Shown here one piece after another: positions 52,028-60,741 of a stretch of DNA of 64,000 bases. The stretch lies in NCBI RefSeq assembly GCF_900605495.1, contig NZ_LR027584.1, forward strand, positions 1-64,000. Direction: 5' to 3'. The notes under the pieces are model-generated. The model searched no databases and was not told the origin of the DNA. It was given only the letters and a program-made list of their open reading frames with translations. The stretch is from Bacilliculturomica massiliensis. Its GTDB lineage: Bacteria > Bacillota > Clostridia > Peptostreptococcales > Anaerovoracaceae. Each line of letters opens with the position of its first letter. The stretch's first letter is position 1. The translations under genes were made by a program, and so were the position numbers.

Positions 52028-52055
52028 GATTTCAGCGAAATCTAATTTTTTTTTT
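52028..52055 (+). terminator. Terminator of the amidinohydrolase-TauE-NhaC operon
   Basis: GATTTC-AGC-GAAATC hairpin, TAA, then ten T (52046-52055). The stem is AT-rich, but the T-tract is unusually long. Confidence 0.65.
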
Positions 52056-52176
52056 GCTGTTTTCACCTATCCCGGCACCCAGCTCCCAGCTCTCGGCTTC
52101 CGACGGGCCGGCGGGCCAACTGACCGCAGGCCCATCCCCGTCCCTCAGCCTATACTCAGACCGCCGGCACAGGAAC

Positions 52177-52213
52177 AAAAGGGCCGCTTATCCCAAGTTG
52201 CGGATAAGCGGCC
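52177..52213 (-). terminator. Terminator of trpB
   Basis: On the minus strand GGCCGCTTATCC pairs perfectly with GGATAAGCGGCC (12 bp, 8-nt loop) and is followed by CTTTTG. It lies about 50 bp beyond the trpB stop. Confidence 0.85.
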
Positions 52214-52265
52214 TTTCAGTCATCTTTTTTCGGTTTTCATCCTGACGTTCTCAGTGGTTCCCAGT

Positions 52266-53657
52266 CTATTCCTGTATCCCCGGGATCTTCGGAAGCTGAT
52301 CAAATCCGATCTGCAGATCAGCATCCGTAGGCACATAGTCGCTCATGGTCCCCTCGTGATAGGAGGTGTAAGCCGTCATATCGAAATATCCGGTTCCCGT
52401 CAGGCCAAACAGGATCGTTTTTTCCTCCCCTGTTTCCCGGCATCTCAACGCCTCGTCCATGGCGCCCCGGATAGCGTGGGCCGATTCCGGCGCGGGAAGG
52501 ATCGTCTCATATTTTGCAAAGAAGGCCGCCGCTTCGAACACCTTCGTCTGTTCCACCGCCACGGCTTCCATGTATCCATCGTGATACAGTTTGGACAGGA
52601 TCGGCGACATGCCGTGGTATCTCAGGCCTCCCGCGTGATTGGGAGACGGGATGAATCCACAGCCCAGCGTGTACATCCGCGCCATGGGCGTGATCCGCCC
52701 CGTATCGCAGAAGTCGTAGGCGTACTTTCCTCTGGTCAGCGACGGACAGGAGACAGGCTCCACGGCCACGATGCGCGGATCAGCCTTACCCAGGAGCTTA
52801 TCCTGCATGAAGGGGGCGATCAGGCCGCCCAGATTGGAACCGCCGCCGGCGCAGCCGATCACTACGTCGGGATATTCGCCCAGGATCTCCATAGCTGCCT
52901 TCGTCTCCAGTCCGATGATCGACTGATGGAGCAGGACCTGATTCAGCACCGATCCCAGCACGTACTTGCAGCCTTCCGTCGTCACAGCCTTTTCCACCGC
53001 TTCCGAAATGGCGCAGCCCAGGCTCCCGCCCGTGTTCGGATGCTCCGCCAGGATCCTCCTGCCGGCTTCCGTGGTCTCGCTGGGACTGGGGATCACATTC
53101 GCGTCGAAGGTCTGCATAATGGCTTTGCGGAAGGGTTTCTGCTCATAGGATGCTTTTACCATATAAACGGTGAGGGGGATCCCGAAATACGAGCAGGCCT
53201 CTGCCAGCGCCGTGCCCCACTGGCCGGCGCCGGTCTCAGTGGTAAGTCTCTTCAGACCCTGCTCCTTAGCGTAATACGCCTGCGCGATAGCTGAATTGAG
53301 TTTATGGCTTCCAGAAGTGTTGTTGCCCTCGAACTTGCAGTAGATCTTCGCCGGCGTTCCCAGCGCTTTCTCCAGATTGTACGCCCGGATCAGCGGCGAC
53401 GGCCGGTATATCTTATACATCTGCTGGATCTCCTCGGGAATATCCACATACCGCGTTTTCCCGTCCATCTCCTGATGGGCCAGCGCCTGGCAGAATACCG
53501 GATAGAGATCCTCTTCCACAGCCGGCTTTCCGGTGGCCGGATTGATCATGGGATCGGGCTGTTCTTTCATGTCCGCCCGCAGATTATACCATTGTGTGGG
53601 CATCTGGTCTTCCGTCAGATAAAAACGATGGGGTATTCTCGTAGTCTTCAATGTCAT
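52266..53657 (-). CDS. trpB: Tryptophan synthase beta chain, type 2 (TrpB2)
   Basis: 463 residues. PLP enzyme joining indole and serine. Lys119 in NTSGSHKLNSA binds PLP; TETGAGQWGTALAEAC, GCAGGGSNLGG (phosphate/PLP loop) and ILPAPESAHAIRGA are conserved. The N-terminal extension and RPSPLIRAYNLEK region identify the long TrpB2 form, commonly found alone without TrpA, as here. A tryptophan T-box leader precedes it, which supports a role in Trp supply, for example salvage of indole. ATG at 53657 follows AGGAGGAAACAGAA. Confidence 0.95.
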   Translation of the reverse strand: MTLKTTRIPHRFYLTEDQMPTQWYNLRADMKEQPDPMINPATGKPAVEEDLYPVFCQALAHQEMDGKTRYVDIPEEIQQMYKIYRPSPLIRAYNLEKALGTPAKIYCKFEGNNTSGSHKLNSAIAQAYYAKEQGLKRLTTETGAGQWGTALAEACSYFGIPLTVYMVKASYEQKPFRKAIMQTFDANVIPSPSETTEAGRRILAEHPNTGGSLGCAISEAVEKAVTTEGCKYVLGSVLNQVLLHQSIIGLETKAAMEILGEYPDVVIGCAGGGSNLGGLIAPFMQDKLLGKADPRIVAVEPVSCPSLTRGKYAYDFCDTGRITPMARMYTLGCGFIPSPNHAGGLRYHGMSPILSKLYHDGYMEAVAVEQTKVFEAAAFFAKYETILPAPESAHAIRGAMDEALRCRETGEEKTILFGLTGTGYFDMTAYTSYHEGTMSDYVPTDADLQIGFDQLPKIPGIQE

Positions 53658-53876
53658 TTCTGTTTCCTCCTGTGTTCGGCCAATTCCTTATTCTCTGGTC
53701 TTCCGGCCCTATGACTGCCGCCGAAGCGGCTTTTGCTTCTGAAACCGTGTGATCCTCGCTGTTTGTTCCGTGCTGTTCCCTTTCGCATGGCGGACGATCG
53801 ACCGTGCAGCTCATCCTGCATTTTCTCTGCCAGTCTCCGACACGCCGCGAAACGATCCGGCCGTTTCTGAACCAAA

Positions 53877-54165
53877 CAAAAAAGACTTTCATCTCAGCTC
53901 CTGCTGGGACAAAAGTCTTGAACTTCTGCGGTACCACCCAAATTGACGTATACGACGCCCACTTGTTCTGCATACAACATGATATGCACTCCCTTGATAA
54001 CGGGCGGAGATCCCGTCAGGCATTACTCAGCCGGCGCCCTTGCCGTCAGCCTTTCTTCCTGCCCTCATAAGTCCATTCAGTTTCAGCTTCCCTGCCGCGT
54101 TTCCACCCTCCGCGGCTCTCTGTAAGTGACCGGCTCAAACCTACTCTTCTTAATCAGCGGTTTCA
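53877..54165 (-). promoter_or_regulatory. T-box riboswitch, tRNA-Trp specific, upstream of trpB
   Basis: On the minus strand the invariant T-box GGGTGGTACCGCAG (53949-53936) is followed by a terminator stem AAGACTTT...AAAGTCTT (53929-53922 with 53889-53882) and TTTTTTG. Stem I lies upstream around 54165-54040; its specifier appears to be UGG (54075-54073, in GAATGGAC), the tryptophan codon. Uncharged tRNA-Trp would pair with UGG and the T-box bulge and switch the leader to antitermination. About 220 nt of untranslated RNA separate the terminator from trpB. Confidence 0.92.
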
Positions 54166-54183
54166 TTTGATTTATTGTTTACT

Positions 54184-54212
54184 ACATTAAAGCATTTTCC
54201 CTCCCCTGTCAA
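54184..54212 (-). promoter_or_regulatory. Promoter of the T-box/trpB transcript
   Basis: On the minus strand TTGACA (54212-54207) and TAATGT (54189-54184) with 17-bp spacing; start near 54177. The -35 lies in the loop of a 9-bp inverted repeat (TTTCCCTCC / GGAGGGAAA) that may also end the yitT transcript's read-through. Confidence 0.65.
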
Positions 54213-54274
54213 CCCATTTTTTCAGGAGGGAAAGATTTATTTTCTCCTGCTCCGTCCCGAAAGACGGTCTCGTG

Positions 54275-55156
54275 CTAGAATTTCCCCGCCTCGTCTATAT
54301 CGTAGAACTGTTTTCCCTCTCCGATGACGCAGACCACGGGGAACACTTCGATGAAGGCGCGGGGATCCACCTGGCCCACATATTCCTTCAGCAACACGAA
54401 TTCCCGCGGCGAACAGACGCAGTCCAGCTTGATCTTATCCTCGCCGGTGTAGCCGCCTACCGCATGGTGCACGGTGACGCCGCGGTGGAGATCGTTCAGG
54501 ATGTAATTCCTGATCTTCTCGGGCTCTGAACTGATGATGTGGATCTGATAGATCTGCATTCCAAAGTCAAAGACCACATAGTTCATGACATTGGCGTATA
54601 CGATCTGGCCGATGATCGCATAGGCCGCCAGATCCAGTCCATAGGTGAAAAACAGAATGGCGCAGATGACCGCATCCAGAAGCATGAAAATGACTTTCAG
54701 GGGAACAAACCGCAGCACGGTGGCTTTCAGGATCTTTCCCAGAGTGTCCGTTCCGCCGTAGGAATAGCCCAGCCGATAGGATATCCCCACCCCAAGCCCA
54801 TAGAGGATGCCGAAGGCCAGGATCGCCACCAGCTTGTTTTCAAAGGTGATGCTCACGTTTATGAACTGTGTCACCAGCAGGACGGTGGGATACAGGATCG
54901 ACAGAAATATTATGTTTACAAGCTCTTTTTTCCCCAGTATGGCAAAGGCCGCGATCACGATGACCAAGGTGATGGCGTAGCAGACAATGGTAAAGTTGAC
55001 GCCGGTCAGCCCCTCCAGCACGATGGAAAGTCCCGTGGTTCCCGTGGTCACAAATCCGTTGGGAAGCAGTATCCAGTTTACAGCTGTCCCGCAGGCCAGG
55101 CAGCTGAGCACCAGCAGTAAATATGTCTTGATCTGTTTCTTGATTTTTTCGCCCAT
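54275..55156 (-). CDS. YitT-family membrane protein (DUF161/DUF2179)
   Basis: 293 residues. Five or six hydrophobic segments in the first two thirds (LVLSCLACGTAVNWILLPNGFVTTGTTGLSI, GVGISYRLGYSYGGTDTLGKIL) are followed by a soluble DUF2179 domain (GMQIYQIHIISSEPEKIRNYILNDLHRGVTVHHAVGGYTG, REFVLLKEYVGQVDPRAFIEV). The start was set at 55156 after GGAGGGAACC; a GTG at 55180 is weaker. Function unknown in general. Confidence 0.9.
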   Translation of the reverse strand: MGEKIKKQIKTYLLLVLSCLACGTAVNWILLPNGFVTTGTTGLSIVLEGLTGVNFTIVCYAITLVIVIAAFAILGKKELVNIIFLSILYPTVLLVTQFINVSITFENKLVAILAFGILYGLGVGISYRLGYSYGGTDTLGKILKATVLRFVPLKVIFMLLDAVICAILFFTYGLDLAAYAIIGQIVYANVMNYVVFDFGMQIYQIHIISSEPEKIRNYILNDLHRGVTVHHAVGGYTGEDKIKLDCVCSPREFVLLKEYVGQVDPRAFIEVFPVVCVIGEGKQFYDIDEAGKF

Positions 55157-55298
55157 GGTTCCCTCCGGGATTCCCTTCACTGCCTGATATTCTGCCCCGC
55201 CCCAGCCAAAGCCGACGGGCGGGGCGTCTCTGCATTCTGATAATAAAAATCAGGTATGTCAAATAATAAAATGTATCCTGCTGCCGGCGCGCAGGCCT

Positions 55299-55982
55299 TC
55301 ATTGATCCGTGCTGACGATCTCACACTGGCCGCTGCCGCAGGAAAGAAATATCTTCCTCATATAATACATGGCCTTCTCGGCCTGTCTGTCAGGCTTCCA
55401 ATCAGGCTTTTTCTCCACCAGCTCGGAGAGGAGACCCTTAAAGAAGAAGATAGACAGCTCGTTGATCTCGTCGATGCAGGCGGTCTCCAGCATATCCTCC
55501 GCGGCGCACTTCTCCAGAAGCTTCCGATTGCGCTGAAAAATGTTTCCCTCCGTGAGCATGCCGATCAGCGGAAGGGACAGACCCTCCAGTTCCTCGGGAA
55601 AGATGTCGTAGTACCTGCGAATGACTTCCGGCGTGGAACTGCTGAGTTTTCCAAAAAACACACGGTAATAAAAATCCGGCAGCTGAAAAGCATGCTTGCT
55701 GAAGCACTCCCAGATGGCCAGGTATTCCTCGAAGGCGTTACCCGCCTGACTCAAATAGTTCGGCAGGTCTCTGATATACTCCTTCAGCCGGCTCACCGAC
55801 GCGTAGACGATCAGGTGATCCAGATTATCGAAGTAATTGTAAAGCGTCGCGCTGTTGTACCCCGCGGCGTCTGCGATCTTTCGGATGGTTATGCTCTCCA
55901 CATCCTCCTTATCCATCAGATCGATGGTCGCTTCGATAAAGTAGCTCATGATTCGCCGTTCCTTCAAGCTTTTATTACTCAT
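55299..55982 (-). CDS. TetR-family transcriptional regulator
   Basis: 227 residues. The N-terminal HTH is SYFIEATIDLMDKEDVESITIRKIADAAGYNSATLYNYFDNLDHL; the ligand-binding remainder is not recognisable by motif. It is divergent from the reductase component B operon, and the region between them has a consensus promoter overlapped by inverted repeats, so it probably represses that operon until the substrate is present. Confidence 0.9.
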   Translation of the reverse strand: MSNKSLKERRIMSYFIEATIDLMDKEDVESITIRKIADAAGYNSATLYNYFDNLDHLIVYASVSRLKEYIRDLPNYLSQAGNAFEEYLAIWECFSKHAFQLPDFYYRVFFGKLSSSTPEVIRRYYDIFPEELEGLSLPLIGMLTEGNIFQRNRKLLEKCAAEDMLETACIDEINELSIFFFKGLLSELVEKKPDWKPDRQAEKAMYYMRKIFLSCGSGQCEIVSTDQ

Positions 55983-56277
55983 ATGGTCTCCCTCTTCTGT
56001 CCTCTACCCGTGATCCAACCTCAATTGTGATTTTAATCTTTTTCCCCCTATTTTTCAAGGTTTGCCGGGATATTTGTATATTTCCCCAGAATTCACGGTT
56101 AATAACACTGTCCCACGCCGTAAAACTCCTTTGAATTATTCAATATTTGGCATTCCGCCATGGGATATATGACTACTTTCTTCTTTTTCCCATCGTCCAC
56201 AAGATCGATGATAGACATCTACTTTTGTGTATGGTACTCTAAAAACAAATTAAATCATGATTATTTAATAAACACGA

Positions 56278-56311
56278 TTGACAAACTGTCTGTACAGATT
56301 ATAATGACAGT
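56278..56311 (+). promoter_or_regulatory. Promoter and overlapping operator of the component B operon
   Basis: TTGACA (56278-56283) and TATAAT (56300-56305) are 16 bp apart. The spacer holds the perfect palindrome TCTGTACAGA (56289-56298), and a wider inverted repeat ACTGTC-N15-GACAGT (56285-56311) brackets the -10 box. This is a textbook layout for TetR-type repression by the divergent regulator at 55.3-56.0 kb; binding is inferred. Confidence 0.75.
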
Positions 56312-56364
56312 AAGAAGGGCGGACGTACCGCCGAAAATGAAGCATGGGAGAAGGGACAAGCAGA

Positions 56365-57690
56365 ATGAAACTGAAGATCGGAAATTTTCACGTAAAAGAT
56401 ATTGTGTTTGGGTCGGAGCTGTCCTATAGGGACGGCGTGCTGACCATCGACAAAGAGAAGGCGTTGGATTTTGTGCGGCAGGATCCTCATATCACAGAGG
56501 CCCAGCTGCACATCGTAAAGCCGGGAGATATGGTCAGACTGTTTCCGGTAAAGGAGGCGGTGGAACCCCGGATCAAGACCAACGGCGAACCGCTGTTTCC
56601 CGGTTTTTCAGGGCCGGTGACCGGCGCGGCCGAAGGAGAGACGAAGGCTTTAAAAGGCTGCAGCGTTCTGGCCGTAGGTCGTCACTGGGGCGGCTTCCAG
56701 GACGGACTGATCGATATGGGAGGAGAAGGAGCAAAGTACACCTACTTTTCCGGACTGATCAACGTAGTTTTGGTGGCTGATACGGATGAGACCTTCGAGC
56801 AGAAGGAACAGCAGAAGAAGAACCATGCGGTGCGTCTGGCGGTCCACAAGCTGGCCGAGTATCTGGCAGCCTGCGTGAAGGATCTGACGCCTGAGGACAC
56901 GGACGAGTATGACTTTGAACCGGTGACAAAAAGGGACAGCGGAAAGAACGGCCTGCCCTCTGTGATCTATGTGATGCAGCTCCAGTCCCAGATGGAAGAG
57001 GACGGATACAACGATCTGGTGTACGGATGGGACGCCAATCACATGCTGCCCACCTTCATGAATCCCAACGAGATCCTGAACGGCGCCGTGGTCTCCGGCA
57101 GCTTCATGCCCTGCTCATCCAAATGGTCTACCTACGATTTTCAAAACGCTCCCGTCATTCGCAGACTCTATGAGGAGGACGGGAAGACGCTGAATTTCCT
57201 GGGCGTGGTCATGTCGAACCTGAACGTGGCTCTGGAGCAGAAGGAGCGTTCGGCAGTATTTGTGAAGGAGCTCGCCCGCTCTCTGGGTGCGGACGCGGCC
57301 ATCGTTGCGGAGGAAGGATACGGCAACCCGGACGCGGATTTTGTGGCCTGCATCGCGGCGCTGGAGGACGCGGGGGTGAAGACCGTGGGCATGACCAACG
57401 AGTGTACGGGAAGGGACGGCCAGTCCCAGCCTTTGGTCACGCTGGATGAAAAGCTCACGGCGATCGTCTCCTGCGGCAACGTCTCTGAGCTCATCGAACT
57501 TCCGCCCATGCCGGTGGTGCTTGGCGAGCTGGAATCCCTGGCCAGGGACGGCGTATCCGGCGGATGGTCCGACGACGAACTCCTAGGACCCTCGGTGCGG
57601 CCCGACGGCTCTATTATAATGGAAAACAACGCCATGTTCTGCGGTGATCAGGTCATCGGCTGGTCGCAGAAATCAATGATTGAATTTTAA
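56365..57690 (+). CDS. Glycine/sarcosine/betaine reductase component B, alpha (GrdE/GrdG/GrdI-type proprotein)
   Basis: 441 residues. Family blocks: KIGNFHVKDIVFGSELSYRDGVLTI, PGDMVRLFPVKEAVEPRIK, GAKYTYFSGLINVVLVADTD, NGAVVSGSFMPCSSKWSTYDFQNAPVIRRLY and NFLGVVMSNLNVALEQKER. Relatives are cleaved at a cysteine near residue 242 to create a pyruvoyl group that forms a Schiff base with the substrate amine; Cys250 is the best candidate here, though local sequence differs enough that this is uncertain. It pairs with the selenoprotein gene 14 bp downstream. Start at 56365 after AGAAGGGACAAGCAGA. Confidence 0.9.
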   Translation: MKLKIGNFHVKDIVFGSELSYRDGVLTIDKEKALDFVRQDPHITEAQLHIVKPGDMVRLFPVKEAVEPRIKTNGEPLFPGFSGPVTGAAEGETKALKGCSVLAVGRHWGGFQDGLIDMGGEGAKYTYFSGLINVVLVADTDETFEQKEQQKKNHAVRLAVHKLAEYLAACVKDLTPEDTDEYDFEPVTKRDSGKNGLPSVIYVMQLQSQMEEDGYNDLVYGWDANHMLPTFMNPNEILNGAVVSGSFMPCSSKWSTYDFQNAPVIRRLYEEDGKTLNFLGVVMSNLNVALEQKERSAVFVKELARSLGADAAIVAEEGYGNPDADFVACIAALEDAGVKTVGMTNECTGRDGQSQPLVTLDEKLTAIVSCGNVSELIELPPMPVVLGELESLARDGVSGGWSDDELLGPSVRPDGSIIMENNAMFCGDQVIGWSQKSMIEF

Positions 57691-57704
57691 GGAGAGACAG
57701 GAGC

Positions 57705-59015
57705 ATGAAGAAAGCGATCATGTACGTCAATCAGTTCTTCGGACAGATCGGCGGGGAGGACAAAGCGGATTTTAAGCCCGTCATACGGGCGGAGCAGGTG
57801 GGACCGGTGCAGCCCATGGCGGCCCAGCTGCACGGTGAGATCACACACACTGTGATCTGCGGCGATAATTTCATGGGCTCCAATACAGAGGAAGCGCTGG
57901 CCTTTATTATCGGCGAACTGGAAAAGCTTGAGTTCGACCTTTTCATCGCCGGACCCGCCTTTCAGGCGGGAAGGTACGGCGTAGCCTGCGGTTCCGTCTG
58001 CAGGGCGGTGAGCCGGCGCTTCGGAGTTCCAGTGGTAACATCCATGCACGTGGAAAACCCCGGGGTGGAGATGTTCAAAAAGGATATGTATATTATGAAG
58101 GGCGGCAACAGCGCCGTAAAGATGCGGGGCAATCTGGCTGATATGGCAAGACTCTGCAACAAGCTGCTGGACGGCGAGCCCCTTTTGGGAGCCGAAGCGG
58201 AGCGCTACTTTGCGCGGGGCATCCGCCATCAGGCCTGGACTGAAGGAAACAGCACCGCGGCGGACCGGGCGGTGGATATGCTGCTGAAGCGGGTCCGGGG
58301 CGAGGCGTTTGTCACGGAGCTGCCTATTCCCAAGCTGGACCGGGTGCCCATCGCAACGGCGATCCACGATCTGAGCAAGGCTAAGGTGGCCCTTGTCACC
58401 TCCGGAGGCATTGTGCCGGTGGAAAACCCGGATAAGATCCAGTCCGCTTCCGCCACCAGGTGGGGCAGATACGATATTTCCAGTATGGATCGCCTGGAAA
58501 GCGGCGTATTCAAGACCATTCACGCAGGCTATGATCCTGCGGCGGCGGACGCCGATCCAAACGTGGTCGTTCCTCTGGACGCTCTGCGGGAGTATGAAAA
58601 GGAAGGGCGGATCGGTAAACTGGACGATCATTTTTACACCACGGTGGGCACGGGCACCACACAGGGCGAAGCGCAGCGAATGGCAAGAGAGATGGTGGAA
58701 TGCCTGAAAAAGGACGGGGTGGACGCGGTGATACTGACTTCCACCTGAGGAACCTGTACTCGTTGCGGCGCAACGATGGTAAAAGAGATCGAACGGGCCG
58801 GACTCCCCGTGGTGCAGATGTGCAATCTGCTTCCTGTGGCAAAGACCACCGGAGCAAACCGGATCGTGCCTACGATCTCCATTCCGTATCCGCTGGGCGA
58901 CCCAAAGACCAGCCGTGAAGAGCAGAATAAGCTGCGGTATCACAGAGTGGGCGTGGCCCTCTCTGCTTTGACCTCAGATATTCAGGAACAGACCGTTTTT
59001 AAAGTGGATATTTAG
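57705..59015 (+). CDS. Selenoprotein component B, beta (GrdB/GrdF/GrdH type) with in-frame Sec TGA
   Basis: 436 residues if TGA 58746-58748 is read as selenocysteine (residue 348). Before it the chain reads AIMYVNQFFGQIGGEDKADF, HTVICGDNFMG and GPAFQAGRYGVACG; after it the frame continues without break as GTCTRCGATMVKEIERAGLP and MCNLLPVAKTTGANRIVP to the TAG... stop at 59013-59015. The resulting U-x2-C-x2-C motif and full length match the GrdB family. A hairpin CGTTGC-GGC-GCAACG starts 12 nt after the TGA. Component B takes the amine substrate (glycine, sarcosine or betaine) from the pyruvoyl subunit. ATG follows AAGGAGAGACAGGAGC. Confidence 0.93.
58746..58775 (+). promoter_or_regulatory. 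Selenocysteine codon (UGA) and candidate bacterial SECIS hairpin
   Basis: TGA at 58746-58748 lies inside a conserved reading frame, followed by the perfect hairpin CGTTGC-GGC-GCAACG (58761-58775). Placement of a small stem-loop just after the UGA, with G in the apical loop, suits binding of the elongation factor SelB. Confidence 0.85.
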
Positions 59016-59081
59016 CGTACCGTCGGCCGGCGCGCAGGCACAGGCGCGCGGCCGGCAGCGATCAGACTGGGAGGAAACAGA

Positions 59082-60536
59082 ATGGCAGTGACGTTTAAAG
59101 AGACTTATGGATTGTTCATCGGCGGAGAGTTTACGCCGGCGTTGTCAGGAGAGACCTTCGACGTGTTCAACCCTGCTACCGGGGAAAAGCTGGCGGCTGC
59201 GGCTAAGGCGGAGGCGGCGGACGTGGACAGAGCCGTGAAGGCCGCCTGGAGCGCTTTTCCTCAGTGGGCGGCCATGAACGTACGGGACCGCTCAGAGCTT
59301 CTGTGGGCCATATCGGATATCGTAGAAGAGAATCTGGAATATTTGACAGAGATAGAGACCCTGAACAACGGAAAGCTGCTGCGGGAAGCCCGTTGCGATA
59401 TAGAGGATGTGGTGGACCAGTTCCGCTATTTCGCCTCCTGCATCCGATCTGGGGAAGGAAGCTATGTAGATCAGGGCGACGGAAATTTTAATATTCTGAA
59501 GCGCGAACCTCTGGGGGTAGTGGGACAGATCGTTCCGTGGAATTATCCCCTCTCCATGGCCTGCTGGAAAATCGCCCCGGCTATGGCGGCGGGCAACTGC
59601 ATCGTCATTAAACCGGCCAGCAGCACGCCGCTGTCGCTGTTGATCTTTGCCGAGCTGGTGCAGTCCGTGATCCCGGCAGGCGTTCTCAACATCGTGACCG
59701 GCGGGGGCGGCAGCTGCGGGGAAGCTCTGGCCGCACACCCGGATATTCGGAAGATCGCCTTTACCGGTTCTACCGCCGTGGGAGCGAAGATCGGCGCCAT
59801 CGCCGGCGGAAACATCATCCCTTCGACCCTGGAGCTGGGCGGAAAATCGGCTCAGATCCTCTTCCCCGACTGCCAGTGGGATAGAGCCTTGGACAGCGTC
59901 TGCGAGGGGATCCTAAGCAACGCCGGACAGATCTGCAGCGCGGGATCCAGAGCTTTTATCCACGCCGATATTTACGATGAATTCGTCCAGGCGCTTACCG
60001 AACGGTTCCAGGCGGTGAAAGTAGGAAACGGCATGGACGATGAGAGCGAGATGGGCCCCGTCATCGACAGCCATCAGTTAGAGGTGATCCTGGACTACGT
60101 GACCATCGGCAAGGCAGAGGGAGCCAGACTGGCGACCGGCGGAAACCGCAAGTGTGGAGGAGATTTCGACAAGGGATACTTTATGGAACCTACCCTGTTC
60201 GCTGATGTGACAAATCAAATGCGCATCGCCCAGGAGGAGATCTTCGGACCCGTTTTGGCCTGTATTCGCTTCACCGATGAAAAAGAAGTGATCGATATGG
60301 CAAACGATTCGCCCTACGGTCTGGCAGGAAGCGTCTGGACTCAGGATATCAACCGGGGGATCCGCGTGGCGGGAGCGATCGGAGCCGGTCTTGTGTGGAT
60401 CAACGCCTTCGGCCTGTATCCGGCGGGAACCTCTTTCGGCGGGTATAAGAAGTCCGGCTACGGACGCGAAGCCCACAAGACCACGCTGGACAGCTATTCC
60501 CAGATGAAATCCATCTTTGTGGCCACGGCGGAATAG
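59082..60536 (+). CDS. Aldehyde dehydrogenase, betaine-aldehyde dehydrogenase-like
   Basis: 484 residues, NAD(P)-dependent. Motifs: PLGVVGQIVPWNYPLSMACWKIAPAMAAGNCIVIKPA, FTGSTAVGAKIG (nucleotide loop), STLELGGKSAQ (general-base Glu), NAGQICSAGSRAFIH (catalytic Cys), and QEEIFGPVLACIRF. ATG follows GGGAGGAAACAGA, 66 bp after the selenoprotein. In this operon it could oxidise betaine aldehyde to betaine, or acetaldehyde-like or amino-aldehyde intermediates of the imported quaternary amine. The exact substrate is not determinable. Confidence 0.92.
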   Translation: MAVTFKETYGLFIGGEFTPALSGETFDVFNPATGEKLAAAAKAEAADVDRAVKAAWSAFPQWAAMNVRDRSELLWAISDIVEENLEYLTEIETLNNGKLLREARCDIEDVVDQFRYFASCIRSGEGSYVDQGDGNFNILKREPLGVVGQIVPWNYPLSMACWKIAPAMAAGNCIVIKPASSTPLSLLIFAELVQSVIPAGVLNIVTGGGGSCGEALAAHPDIRKIAFTGSTAVGAKIGAIAGGNIIPSTLELGGKSAQILFPDCQWDRALDSVCEGILSNAGQICSAGSRAFIHADIYDEFVQALTERFQAVKVGNGMDDESEMGPVIDSHQLEVILDYVTIGKAEGARLATGGNRKCGGDFDKGYFMEPTLFADVTNQMRIAQEEIFGPVLACIRFTDEKEVIDMANDSPYGLAGSVWTQDINRGIRVAGAIGAGLVWINAFGLYPAGTSFGGYKKSGYGREAHKTTLDSYSQMKSIFVATAE

Positions 60537-60643
60537 AACTCCATATGCACTATCGTGATGAACCGCAGTTTTGCTTCTTCCAGAGAATTCAACATGAGGG
60601 ATCCCCAGACACACATCAGAAGACACGCGGAGAAGGAGGCGCT

Positions 60644-60727
60644 ATGACGGGGCTGGCCTTTAGGATCGAATTCCAGGACTGCAAACAGGGAAACAGACCA
60701 GAGTTATCATCAAAATACTTTTATTAA
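60644..60727 (+). CDS. Possible 27-residue small protein
   Basis: ATG at 60644 is preceded by a strong GAAGGAGGCGCT site and opens 27 codons (MTGLAFRIEFQDCKQ...) ending 14 bp before the BCCT gene. No family is recognised. It may be a real small protein, a translational coupling leader for the transporter, or the remnant of a lost gene. Confidence 0.3.
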   Translation: MTGLAFRIEFQDCKQGNRPELSSKYFY

Positions 60728-60741
60728 CGGGAGGATGAAAA

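Noticed and set aside
58749-59015. Separate small gene starting at the ATG at 58776, with the upstream gene ending at TGA 58748
   Set aside because: No ribosome site before 58776, and the peptide encoded across the TGA (U-G-T-C-T-R-C-G) continues the GrdB family motif; Sec read-through explains the layout.
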